This document shows, one piece after another, positions 25,373-39,800 of a stretch of 64,000 bases of DNA (position 1 is the stretch's first letter; each line of letters begins with the position of its first letter). Location of the stretch: contig CM047425.1 of NCBI GenBank assembly GCA_026168455.1, positions 89,407,580 through 89,471,579 on the forward strand, in the 5' to 3' direction. The notes below the pieces were generated by a model. The model was not told where the DNA came from. It did no database searches and saw only the letters and a list, made by a program, of their open reading frames with translations. This DNA is from Theocolax elegans (lineage: Eukaryota > Arthropoda > Insecta > Hymenoptera > Cerocephalidae). The translations under genes were made by a program, and so were the position numbers.

Positions 25373-27600
25373 AAAGGAGATAAGTGCTGAAAACTAGAGG
25401 AAGCGTGTGATCGTGTTTAATATATATATAATGTAATGTAATAACGAATTGACAGTGATTCCCCGATGTTTTTTCGATTTAACTGTCTCAATATATAGAT
25501 ATATCTCTATCCTTTATCTAAGCGATTTATAAGGGTGATAATTCGTGCGTGAATGCATACGTTTAAAACGATACCTGGCTGGGATATTTCTTTATGTAAA
25601 TGGTATCCGAAGATTTTGAAAAGGTTCGTTATTACTTGGTGAAACCGTGTATACATGTTCTTTTTTGTTTTCATTTGTATTTTTTTTTGTAAAGGTCATC
25701 GAGAATGTATTATGCAATTGATAAAATTTTAAGCCTACACGGGGAGTTTGATCTATATATATATATATATATTATAGATCTTTGTAAGGTCAAATACATT
25801 CGAATTGTAAATTGTACGAAATTTCACTTTGTATAGCGGTAAAAGAGTTTACTATTTATGTGGTATGCAGCAATAATTATGATTAAATGAGTTCTTAATA
25901 ATGGACATGATAATAAAAATTATAGTTAATTCTAAAATATTGATTGTCGTAAAATAAAAAATCATAAATTTTGTCTGCATTAAGAGTATACCGCTTGCTT
26001 TTGAATAATTAATTGTAACTATGTTAGCATTTTTGAGCGATGAAAAGTAAATTGCACGTTTTATAAGATCCGATTGTTACGTATAGTTGTAAATGAAATT
26101 TGATTTATAAGTTATTGTTTACTGATTGTGACCGTACTTGTAATATTGTAATAACCAAACTACGTTATATCTTGTACAGAATTGTTGGATCATATAAAAA
26201 AGTAATTTACTTTAGTTATAACAACAGTTAAATGTTGACCTTGACCAAAAAAATCATTAAAAATAATTTATTTTTTAATAAAATAATTATTTTTTACGGA
26301 ATATTCCATCCAGGGTATTAAGCGTATTACTATATTCTCCCTTTTTTCATTTATTAAGGCGAGCGAGTCAGTATTTTCTTTTGTTTATTTTTTGTATTTT
26401 CTTTGCCCTCAAACTACTTTTTGCATATTATTTCATTCGATTTTAAAATTTGATATGAAAATGAGACCGAAATTGGGTAACAATTTTCACTCATTTCTCC
26501 GTATGCGCGATATTACTAAGAAATTTTTTTTATATCGGGGTCGATAAATTTAATCATAGAATTTACTGTTTTGCAATTTCATTTCGTTGGATGAATATAT
26601 ACATAAGATTAAAAAATATATATGTACAGTTCTTGATTATGAATAATTATTAAAATAAAAAATGAGAGATGCGTTTGTATCCAACTAAGAGTATTGAGCT
26701 TTCCTACGTACGTTCGTTACGTTTTTGTTTACATTCGACATTTTTATAATGAACAGTAGAGATGAAAATAAAAAAAAATACTACGAAAAACCGCCATAAT
26801 TTACAATTACGATTTATCAACGCATTGTAACAGTTATTGTCAGCGAATAAAATTCTTCAGATATTTCGTAACTATGATTCTTTCCTTGTTATACAATCCT
26901 TACAATTTTTTATATTAATTTTATTTTTTTACGTTATATTAAATTGTATATTACACATCAAATAATAATTGTAATATATTACATTTGATTATTATTATAA
27001 CAAAGAAATTTAAAATTAACTACAGTTTGTAAAAATTTCTTTAGAGAATTAATAACTTGTATGGAAATTACTTTAATTAAGATGAAATAAAAAATTATTT
27101 GGTTAAATTAAAAAATAATCCTTTTAATAAATATATTAATTTTAAGTTTATTAATATATGATTAGATCACAAAATTGTTTTATTTTATTTTTTATCTATC
27201 TACTATATATTACTTCTACCTTAAAATTATGTTACATTAAATATAGTTCAATAATTGTCAGTACATAATAACGAATATAACTTTATATAATAGTAACAAT
27301 TAGCGTACAAATTTTAATAAATTTCTCATACTTATATTAATTTATCTTAGCATTATTTTAAATATGTATCAACTGTACAAATTCAAATGTAACAGGTAAG
27401 CAGCGCCACCAGTACGTTAGAATCAGCCGGTATTAATATAAATATAACTATCAAAAGTAACGTGTTTTGATATTTATTCGCTACATACCTATTAGTATAC
27501 GATAGTGTCGTGGGAGACTGAGAAATAGTTTTTTGTTTTGCTCGATGTTGCTCGCATTGTTGAGCGAATTGAGTAAGAATTAAGAATATCGAGCAAAGTA
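25373..27600. other. 3' UTR of the zinc-finger gene and AT-rich intergenic DNA
   Basis: After the TAA at 25,370-25,372 no further protein-like frame appears. AATAAA-type signals occur at 25,912 and 25,953. The rest is extremely AT-rich, with a TA run near 25,755-25,772. Confidence 0.6.
25912..25917 (+). terminator. Candidate polyadenylation signal, zinc-finger gene
   Basis: AATAAA about 540 bp after the stop codon, with another at 25,953-25,958. Several AT-rich alternatives exist, so the cleavage site is uncertain. Confidence 0.35.
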
Positions 27601-27630
27601 TTAAAACTCACAATAGTCTCATACGATTTT

Positions 27631-27691
27631 TATAACACAGCAACCTCAAAATTTGAAAATGAAATTGGGATTTTGAGGTTAGCGTGCTATA
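27631..27691. promoter_or_regulatory. Imperfect inverted repeat with AACCTCAAA core upstream of DNA-PKcs
   Basis: Bases 27,631-27,652 and 27,670-27,691 form an imperfect inverted repeat (about 18 of 22 matched) built on AACCTCAAAAT and its complement, about 140 bp before ATG 27,827. The same AACCTCAA word occurs just upstream of COX18 and in the eIF2B-alpha/ADAM17 intergenic region. Its role as a promoter element is inferred. Confidence 0.4.
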
Positions 27692-27826
27692 AATGAATTT
27701 AAAATTGTGATTATGTGTTCAAAATATGTAGTTGCATGTGTTTTTATAATTAATAAATATATATTAAATGGAACGTATATACTTTTTTATAACGTATTAT
27801 ACTTACAAAATTAAACTTAAATAAAA

Positions 27827-30800
27827 ATGGAGTGTGTAAAAATTTGGAAAACTATTTTTACTAAAGCGATAAGAAGCAATGATAAGGAAGCTCTTGCAAG
27901 AATCTTAAAAGCATTAGGACGATGTTTAGCGAATATCTCTGGCAATGATAAAGGTAACATTTTAATATTCTTATTGTTTACTACACGTAAAACTGGTACA
28001 TACAAATACAAGTTGCCGGCTAGTCTAAATATGTCGATTAAATTTACCGCCAAATTCAAAACTTAATCAAACAACGTAATAAAATATTGTTTTAAAAAAA
28101 TAACATTTGTGTTTTTATTTTTGTACGAATAAAATACTTTTTTATTGTATTAAAACCAGGTTACAACCCACGTATTTTGAATAATAGAAAATTTTAAAAA
28201 CGTGAACACGTACTGTCGTAAAATGAATTTATAAATCCGAAAATTTTTTATAAAAACACTTTTGTCAATATACAAATCAAGAAAAAAATTTAATGTCGTT
28301 AAAACTGAAGTAATTTTACGACAAACTAAAGTAAATGATAAATTTAAACTATGTATAAGTATGTATCTACATATATCCATATCGAAAACCATTTTAAAAA
28401 TGAACCAGAGGAGAAAAAAAAATATTTTAAATACATAAAAACATTATAAATTTAAAAACAAAATAAAATAGAAACAAAATTTATTAACTCGTTTAAAAAG
28501 AATTTCTCGTTCAATATAAAATATAGATCATTTTTCTGATTTTTTGGGTTTATATCCCATTAACTGAGCAATTTCTACATTTCATGTCTATTCTTTCATA
28601 TCGTATATGATCGGGGGAAAATATAACTTAACCTCAGTTTAATACGGAGCAAATTTTAAATTTTATGCTAAGTGATTTTTGTTTTTTTTTTAATTACTTT
28701 TAAGTAGGTATATACTTAAGTAAATATTGTTTATAAAGAGATACAAAAAGAAGTTTTTCAATCATCTCTATCGCCGTTAAGTTATGATTATAATTATAAA
28801 GAACAATTTTTAATGTATTTATCTATATTTAGAAATTTTACGTTCTGGTAAAATTGTAAAAAATGTCACAATGTGAGATATTCTAGTGCATCTCAAAGAG
28901 GCAACTTTTGAAATTCTTAATATTCTGTACTTCTTTATTCATTATATTTTTTATTTACTAATTTTGTGCCATTTTTCTGGCACTTCCTGCCGTTTGTCCC
29001 CGCTTTTTTATTCATTATATTATCTTTATTTATAATACCCATATTTTCGATGCGCATTTTACCCCGATACGGCTCCCCCTGGGAATTTTTTAATAATATT
29101 ATTTTCAATTTCAATTTTTTACTCATTCGATGTAACTTGTAACGCATTTTTAGTATAAACATTTTGAAATTGAGGTTTCAAATTTTATTGAACTCATAGA
29201 TGAAAACTTCAGGCTCGTTGTACAAATATTTTGTTGAGATTCGCGCGAATTTAGTACTTGATATAATTTTTCGGCGCAATTTTTAATTTGAAAAATAATT
29301 TAACGTTATTTTTTAAAATTGTCGTTTTTATTTAATATTGAAACTAAAATTATTTATTTCATATACCTTCTTGTTTATAAATTCTATATAAAAAGTAATT
29401 TGGTATGATATAATAAATATTTACTATTTAAATATTATTTGTTACTTTAGAAATTGTGGAGATTCTCATTAGTAAAAAGGATGGATTATTAACGTTTATG
29501 CAATCTATATTAAATTCTTCAGTGGATAAAAAAGAAATTTTGAATGATTATTTAAGAGACTGTTTTTGCGCTTTAAAGATTATTATATCTTTCAAACAAA
29601 GTTTCCAACCGTATGTTAGAGAAACAACCGTGAGTAGTATTACTGCATATTGTATATAATTATCTATAAACCGATTATTTATTTTAATCTTTACACATTA
29701 TACGATATGCTTTGCTTATAATTTAAAGTATATTTTATTATTTATATATCGCAAATATTTATAATATTATTAAATACATTTGTGAAATAAATTGTTGCAT
29801 TAATCAATCGGTAAGTATTGTTCACGGGAAACCAATTCACGATTTTTTGGTAGAGAATTCATGGATATACTAATATTAACCTTTTGTAGGTTTTGGTAAG
29901 CACTCATAACGGTTGTACGTATATTAAAATAATTTTATATAAAATTACAGGATGTGTGTATTAAATGTTTAAAATCTGACAACATTTTAATCGATGTTAA
30001 AAAGTATGCCGTTGAAATGTTAAAGGATTTAAAAATTTCGTATAGAAATGATGACATAAAAATGGATAAACTTATTAAAGAATTTGAAAATGAACGAAAA
30101 GGTATTTTCATACAGTGCTTTCTGTTGATACCGCTACTGCAATATAAGTAAATATAAGTATTAAATTGTTATTATTATAGGTGAAGCTACATTTTATATT
30201 CTAGCTGGTACAACCGCGAGATATTTACCAGAAATAAATAATACAGTATATAATTTTGTTGATTTAACGTTTTTCAAAGTATTATGTGATTTAAAGCAAC
30301 AGGTACAAAAATATTATTTTAAATGTTTAGAAACGTTTGAATATAGTTATTAATAATAAGTCTTATTTATTTAACACATGGTATAATTATTTCTACTATT
30401 TAGTACATTGTAGAAGCTAGTCAACGAAACGAAGATCTTATAGCAGTATATTTAGACTGCTTGAACGATATGCTGATAAACTTTCTGCCGTACGAAGATT
30501 CGGATTCACAATTGGCATATAGTAAAAAATTATACGATCATTTACTTTTATTGTACTATTCCATAGCATCTGAAAGAATTGTAAACAAAATTATTTGCGT
30601 ACTTAGTAGTTTAGTCAATTTTATTTTACCTTACATATTTAAGGATTGTATAAAATGGTTAAATTTATTTGAAGCAGCAAATACTTTAAGAACGGTTTAT
30701 AAATCCATACCATTATATCTTTCAAGAAACCACGATGAAACTATATTTTTAGTAAGAAGTTGATACTTGATTATATTATTCTATTCATCTTTATAAATCT

Positions 30801-33800
30801 TATATATATACATATTTTTTGTCATTTCAGTACTTCTATAATTACTTTACAACAAATCTCAATAATCCAACAATATCGCCGTCAAAATTATCTACAATGC
30901 TTTATGGATTAGGAAAATTATCTAATGTGTTTCCGCAATATTCAAAACCAATTAAACCTTCGTTTGAAATAATTTCTTGTTTAGCTTATAACTTGTACAC
31001 AAAGTAAAGTTTAATTTTCTTTTTTTTATTTACTTAAATAAAAGAACTACTACAAGGGATTTTTTACCGATATTTTGATAAACTTGTATTTTTAAGTTGA
31101 ATGAAATATACCCACGAAAATTTTTTAAAACAAACATATACTAATGTTTAACAAAACTGATATAAATTTATTTGATTTTGTTTAACCTATTATTTTTAAT
31201 ATTAGTAGTATTTTTAAGTTGCACTTTTATTTTTTTTGTTCGCCTAGGTTTTAAATTGCAAATGATTTGATAAGTTTGTTTAAAAAAGCACTTACCTTCT
31301 ACTTATCAAATTACTGATAAAAAAAACCTTATAGTATTATTTACTATTTATTCTATAACATTATTATTTTATTTAAAATTTTTTAGCGATGAGGACGCAA
31401 AGAAAAATAATGAAACACTTTCAGATTTTTTGTTAGCATTATCGGAAATTGCATTTAAAATGCCTACATTATCGTTACAAGATTTTAATATATTTGTGAA
31501 GCTTAATATTCTTGTCATTAAAAAATTTCCTTTATTAACCAAAGAGCAGCAAATAAATGCTATAGGTGCATTACAATTTTCTTTTACGAAAGTTTATCAA
31601 TTTAAAAATTATCGTCAAGAATATTTGTACAGTGCGTGTAAGTAATTGTAGTTATTTAGTAAAAGTTTACATATTGTACACTTTATAATATTATATTTGT
31701 AAATTAATTAATTTTCATTTTTTACAGTTAACGAAGGAATTTTATATACTTGTTGGTACTCATTATACGTTAAAATAAAAAACGATTCGGAAAATCTGAT
31801 TTATCAAGAATACCTTCATCTTTGGAATGCACTGTTATGTATAAATTACGAAATAGAATTCGGTCAAGAAATTTGCAGACAATTAATTATGAGTTTATTT
31901 TCGATACTGAAGCGATTAAATTTACCTATTTTACCTAAATTAAACGAAACTGATACATTTTCTTCCGTAAAACCTGAAAATTACACTGACTTTTTTTCGA
32001 GTCTTGTTGCATTATTTACAAATATTTTTAAAGAACTTGACATAATTTATCTTAAAAATCATATCGAAGAACTCATTACAAATTTGATAAAATATTCTTA
32101 TGAATATCCTATGAGTGGAATTTACAAATTGATTACAATTCTTTTTACAAGAATGGACTCATTAATTGGTTGTCCTTATTTCAGTGATGAAACTAATACG
32201 TTAATATCTGAATATTTGTTACATATTCTTAAAATTGTTAAAGAATTTCCCGAAAAAACGCAAATACTGTGCATTTATTTAATTTTCAATGCTCCATTTA
32301 TATACACTGAAAATTTAATTGATAAAACGATTGTAATTTTTAAAATTGCATTAAGAATTGGATTGAACAAGTATGCACTTGCTTTTCTTGCATTAGAAAT
32401 TTTAGATAATTGGCGTTCTAAAGTTGGTAATGAATCGTTGAACGACTTCTTTAAAAATATTATAGTATACACAGAACCATATTTTGCAATTGTGGAGAAT
32501 ACATCAGATGAATATGATAGACGTACTGAAATTGAAGATATTGGATTAAGAAGTAGAACTACAGATAATTATATAAATCTTAATGTATTACAAAAGAAAA
32601 TACTACTTTTATATGGATCTATGAATTACGACATAGTATCTGAATACATTTTTAAGAAATCCTTAGAGACAGGTGCATTGTGGAAAAGAGGAAATCTACT
32701 ACAGATTGAAATACCCTTCTTTATTAACAGATTAAATGTATATTTTGATCAACTAATCCCAAGACTTATATATTTGATAAAAAATGCCGACTTTCAACTA
32801 AAATTTGAAGCATGTAAATTACTGCAGTCGCTTGTGCTACACAATGTAAAAAATAACCTGAATGATGATTATTTTGACATAAATTTTGTTTCAACAATTT
32901 TGGACCTTGGGTGTGATCGTAATAAATGTATCAATGAGCAATTGCATGATTTAATATTGGAACTAATTCGTAGCTTGAATTCCAAACAAATATCCTCAGA
33001 TAAATCTCAAAACTTTATAGATTTATTATTCACACGCATCTCTCAGGAAACTGTTCCATTTGTAAACTATTTTTATATCGATTATTTAAAAGTTTTTGTA
33101 AATACTGTCAATTCCAGTTGCATCATTTCTAAATTAATTAATTTGGCTCTTAATGCAACAAAAAGCAGTTGTATAGCAGCAGCTGTAATATTTAACAAGT
33201 GTTATAACATTTTCGAACAAAATGAATCTTTTGACATTTATTGCTTACAAATGTTTTATGTATTAGTAACGAATTTAATGGTTTCTGATGATGAACAAAT
33301 AATTACAGCTATTGACATTATAGAAAGTATTGTAAAAAAAAATTCAAATGTGTTGAATAGAAAAAATCCACGTAGGAATAAACCTGTTAAATTTTCTGAC
33401 GAAACATTAAAAAGTGCATTGATCTGGCTACTTGTACAATGCTCTTCAGAAATAACGCCATTCAGACGTAAATGCATGAAACTTGTTGAAAGTTTATCTC
33501 CGTACGTTCACAATCATTCAACAGAAGAATTTATTAACTCATGTGATATTGATATTACTAACAGTATAGGCTTAAATAATTTGGAAAACGAAATTGACTG
33601 TATCACGATGCAGCATACACAAATTATATTAGGGAAATTAGATTTTTATATCTGGCTTTATAGTGATAAATATATTTTGCACGAAGAAACTTTAAATAAT
33701 AGACAAATTTACCAAGGAATTATTTTGAATTTCGTATCAAATTTCGTTTCTATGATTGTTAACCAGAAGTTTGAATTGTTTTCAAAGAAACTAGCAATTG

Positions 33801-36800
33801 ATTCGATACCCGAATTAATAATAACTATTTTTAAATTTATACATGAATTAAATTTGCAAGTAAATAGTGTATGGATTATACATTTAATATTTTATAATTA
33901 TTTTGTATTAAATTTAATGTGTGATTTAATAACTTATATTTTTAGGATAATTCCTCCGTCTTGTGTGATGCTTTAAAAGAATTGTGGACAGATGATTTCT
34001 GTATACTCGTGTCATCCTTTATTCTAAATCCTAGCAAAATTGGATTGAATAATCATTCTTGGACCGAGGAGGAAATTGATTATGCGAAAACTTGGTTCAG
34101 TTGGATAAAAAAAGTATTAGCAAATAGTAACTTGCCTAAATTGCATCAAGTAATACAAAGTGATTTGTCAAAGGGCTATCTAGAATATTTTCAGAATTTT
34201 AACGTTAAAAATTCTACAGTTAACATTGCCAATTTAAGATATTTTGTACAAGGTGTAAATATACTATCGGAAAGTGACTTTTCTGGTTATGATAAACAGG
34301 TACTTATTAAATGTGTCAAACGTTACTGATCAAATATATTGATATAATGATTCTATTTATTTTTTTAATACAGCCTATAATAATTCATATATTCGGTGTC
34401 TTTGAAGAACTAAAATCAATGATAAGAGACAATGAAACACCTATGAAAAATAGAACTAAAATTGAAAGTTACTTGGGTGAAGTAATGAAACTGTCGACAT
34501 TAAACGATCAGGTATGTATAGATCAGTACATGTGCGTGTGTATAATTATATATATACAAACTGAAAGTTATTTATATAGTTTACAATTTCGTTTCATATT
34601 TTTAGCCCACGATAATAGAAACGATAATCGATTTTTACAGTATATCTACAAATGAATCATGTTTTTTGTATAAAAATAATGTTTCTCACAATTTTCATAC
34701 AGTAATAATGACGTATTTGTTAAACAATATTTTCAAAACCTTAAATTCAATCGAACAAATTATGTTAGCGACACCGGGCAAAATGTTTTTATTTATTGAC
34801 AATTTTTTAAAGTTTGCCCGAAACAATTCGACGAAATTGTCGGAAAAATTGTCTGAAGAAATCATTAAGAGATTTAGTTTTTATGAAAAATTATTAAAGG
34901 ATAATGATGAACAATTTGAAGACGCATTTTTTAACGTCTATAACGTAGCTATGAATCTAAAAGGAAGCTCAAATGATATAATTGAAAAACTAAATTCATT
35001 TGATTTGTACACATGGATAGTAAATAGATTTATACGTGCTGATAATTTTCGAAAGAAGTTAGTATTGTTTGAATATTTTCTACCTTACCTAATGATCGAG
35101 TCTTCCGAAAGTTATAGCTCTTTATTATTCATTTTGGAAAATCTCCGAAATGCAAGTGATAAACTTGAGATATCGGAAAAGATTGAATGCTTTATATATT
35201 TAATGGATAAGGTAGTGGAAACCAAGTCAGTAATTATTCTCGCAGGCACAGTTAATTATAGTATAGGTAACTGTAAATATTTTCCTATAGAATATATAAA
35301 GAAGCAATTGGACAGATATTTTAAAGAGATGTCGATCGACAACACTTATACATCGTTAAAAGTAATCTATAGAATTATGAATGATGGACAAAGGAATCAA
35401 GAGGAAAGACTCGATGCACTTGAATATTTCTTGCTTTCTGCGCTAAGCATAAGTGATACTACCGGAATAGAAAAATTTTATCAATATGTCATTACCGATT
35501 TGTACGATTCGTTAAATATTGGCGGTGAACCAAACAAGACTGATTCAGTTAGCAGACTAATTTGTTACAAATTGTGTGATTGTATGTACAGACGTCTCGA
35601 GTACCCAAAAATTAATGCATTACTCAAAAACAACGAAGAATTATGGAATTCTTCTCTAACTCGGTATATTATAGATTTAGTGCCTTCGACTACAAATACT
35701 TCGAATAATAATAATAATTTAATAAGATTAAATTGGTGCGCAGCACTGAATTATTGTTTAGCGATATCACGCGTAAAAAGTAATAACTATTTATCTACTA
35801 TTTTTGAGGCGCTGGATGCACAAAATATTCTCCAGAAAATCGTCGATTGTGAGAGAACGTACGATCTTCGAAATGTTTCATCAAATTACTTTAGCAAAAC
35901 TGGAGAAAACTTATCTCTTGAATCGGATGACTTGAATAAACATGAATGTATGGCATCTATCACTGAATTAATAATCCAGGATTTCAAGAATACATCGTCG
36001 AACTTCTCTATTTTCTCTTATTTCTTGAAAGCATTTGATACAAAGCATAAGAATATTATTTTATATTTACTGCGAATAATCATTAACGTGGAAGATTTAT
36101 TAAAGCCTTATTTAGATAATATTTTTGAACAAATTGTCAGTGGAATTTACGAATACTTAAAATCGGAATCTCATTCCATTAATTATCTTATCAAAAAAGT
36201 ATTATATATTTTTGTTAAACATGAATATTGCCCGAATACTAATAGCAAAGAATTACAGCAAATGTTTGAAATTGTATTAGAACGTTCAATTGATCAAATT
36301 CAAGATTACGAATGTAATCTAAAAATGATTAAAAGCCTTCTTAAATTATGGTCAAGCATTTTGGATTTTCCGCAGAATTTTGTAAGCGTGATAGAAAAAA
36401 ATACCGATTATGCTATACGTATTATATTGATATTTTTTCAAAATAATTTTGAACACCGTAAATTGATAGCCAATCGAAATGCACATTTTGTTGTGAGAAA
36501 AATGATATTTAGATGGTTAGAACCTATAACGCCATGGACTTTTCAGACGTTCGGATGGATTCTACAATGTATTACTGATCAGCAAAGAGATGTTCTTATA
36601 GAAGATTTAATTCATATTCTCACAACTGCGAAAAGGTAATCATTTTGTAATTAATTAATCTTGCAATCATTGTCTTTGAAATTTATTCATTATTTAAAAA
36701 AAGAAAAAAACTATTTTTTTGGATTTTCAAAACCGACATTTTTCAAACTTTTACAAATTTTGTGATTTGTTGAATTATTAAAAAGTCATATCTAAATTAA

Positions 36801-39800
36801 AGTAAAACAATAATTGTATTTTTAACTTTTCTAGGTACAGGGAAACTTGTTGCATTAACATCTTGTACAATATATTTGTTAGCTACCCACTAATAATTAA
36901 ATATGATAAACTTCATAAATTTATGGATTCAAATATGCAATTGGACGATACACACAAAGCCATGCGCTTTGCAATGTTTGTGAAACTTATGAACTATTTA
37001 GAACCGGCTGTGATTTTGCAAAATTTACAGAATATGCATCTTATTGAACTATTGGACAACCGTGTGTACCCTTGTATTAAAATATGTTTTCGAATTATTC
37101 AAAAATTAATCGTCATATTTGATGTATTAAAATTAATGCCTTACGTGAAAATCATGGAAACATTTACTCGTAATGACGAGCTGCTGGAATACAAAAAATT
37201 TGCTTTCACTTTTTTTATGAATGTGCATAAAAAATATGAAAACAGTATTGATCCTAGGTAAACATTTTATATTATTGTAATTATATATAAATAATTTAAT
37301 CACGTTTTTTCAAAGACATATTTGATTAATTGATTTAATGGAGACTCACCAGTTTCTTTGATATTTGAAATTATTAAGGGACGCACTAGCATCGAACTTT
37401 TATATTTTTTTGTATTAATTTACATAGAATGTCTAATATTTACATATTTATTTCATATATAGGACTAACGATCAAGAATATTTGGTTAACTTCTGTAAGA
37501 ATGTCCTTATTACGGGAGTTACAAATTCAAACGATGATATTCGTAATAATTGTTTATTTTTTTGGAAAGAAGAATTTGAACGGTACACTCCATTCGAATG
37601 TAGACTGAAGAAAATCTTCGAAATATACTCTCCTGAAGTAGATGCATGTTTCTCACAATTTTTTTGTTCATTGATGTTGAATATGATTGATGAACCCCCA
37701 AGTATGGAGAGCGCAAGTACATGTACTCCTAAAGATTTGGTTCATGAGCAAATTTTATCATGTACTGAAATGGACATTGAAGAAAACATAAACAGGTGAG
37801 TACTATCAAAATTTTTTTTATAAATTGTCTTAATTATTTAGTACCGTATGGATGTAAAATTAATATTTCTAAATACGTTTAATTCCAAATTTACTTATTT
37901 TAGTATGGAAAAATAATATGATTAGAATCCTTATGATATTTTTATTTTTGCATTGTTTATTTGTTTTTAATAATAAATAATTTAAATAAATTGTGCATTA
38001 TAAAAAAAAATAAGATACTGAGAAATTATATGTTTAATTTTACACTTACATTTACATATTTGTGATTGGTTTATTACAAGTTACAGGTATAGTATTTTTC
38101 GTGAAGGCTCGCCATTTCCAATCGTAGAGAATAACTCTTTTGACGATTATTATACAAAATTAAAAGAAGAAATTTCAAATAGAAGACATTGTGTTAAAAT
38201 CAATGATAATTCTACTATTTCGAAAGAAAAATTCGATAATCAGAATTTTGTTGTGTTACTCGATGGTTTTACGCGCAAAGATAAACGTTTCGCAGATGCT
38301 CTTGTCATTTCTTTGTTAAGTAAATTTATTTCTTTCTCTCAAAACTCTTCAAGTTCTAATGATTTGATTAAGGTTTTGAAAACTATTACGCAGCATGGAG
38401 TAAGTGATTTTGGATCTGTGATTTTTGAAACCCTGCTAAAATTACGTTCCGCACAGTTATCAGTCTCGGAAATAACAAAATTTGCTAAATCATTCGGTCG
38501 AGAAGCTATAGGTTTGTTAAAAAAATTTATCCTTTACTTACGAAACCATTTTTATTTCATGCAAAAAGTGCGTTGCATTTTTGTATTGTAGTATTAAATT
38601 TTTAACGTTTATAACTGATCTAAACTTTTCAAATTAAACTAGATTAATCTCTTAATTTAAACGCAACTATTAAATAAATTAAACTAATCAGGAATAATTT
38701 AATCTATATAGTATCTATTATATAGTGTGTGTGTGTGTATATATATAATAGATACTACATTATTGAATAAACAAATATAAATAAATTGGTTATAAATTAT
38801 TGATAACTTAATTTGTTAAAATGCTTTATTAATAATTTATTATTACAATTATACATATTGTCAATAAGAATAGTTCAAACGTTAAAATTTACTTGAATAA
38901 ATAATATTTTGTGCAATAATTAGTTATTTTTGCATAATAGTCTTTAATTAAAGAAACTAAAAATGTTTAAAAAATAGTTATTTTTATTGTTTAGTAATTG
39001 ATGTACAAATTTTGTTTTAGGTGTCTTTTCAATTGAAGAATTGCTCTGTAGCATAGAATCGAATAGTGTTACTCAAACGCTAGACAATAATACTTTGTCA
39101 CGACTAAATTATTTACAACTGATGAATTTAAATCAGTCTATCAGTAATCATTATATTGCCAACAGTATATTTCTAAATTCAACCATTTTTTCAATTTTAG
39201 ACCATGTAAAAGATGGTTTTATTGCTCAAGCACAAGCTGACTGGCTCTCTGCAAAGTCGGCTTTTGAAATCGCATATAATATAGAATCAGAACCTGTGAA
39301 AAATATCTGTTTGCAAGGCGTTTTTCAGGTAATTATTTTTATATATTTAATGTGTTGTAAATATGCAATTTTTAAGTGTTAGGCTTTTATGTTAACATTA
39401 TTAAAAACGTGATCTATATGTGTTTTAAATTATTATTGTATTTTATTGCTTACAATTAGAATAAATAATCATAGAATGATATGATTTCAATTGGTTATGT
39501 AATTGTCAATTGTGAGAACTGAGTTTTTTCAAATTTTAACATGTTTATATTAACAATTTTTTGTATTTATATATCTACAAAGTTAACATAGTTTTTCAAA
39601 CATGACTTTCATCATTTTCTTTGTCGTATTTCCATCTCCACCATGCTACCTTCATGCGATCCCAAATGTTTTCCCAGGAATCCATAGCAGGTCTAACATC
39701 CAATAGTGCAAATTTATATTTCTCATCAAGAGTTCCTCCGTCATAATAATCTATGACATATCTGACATTTTTACCACATCGATCTACAATCCAGTCATGT

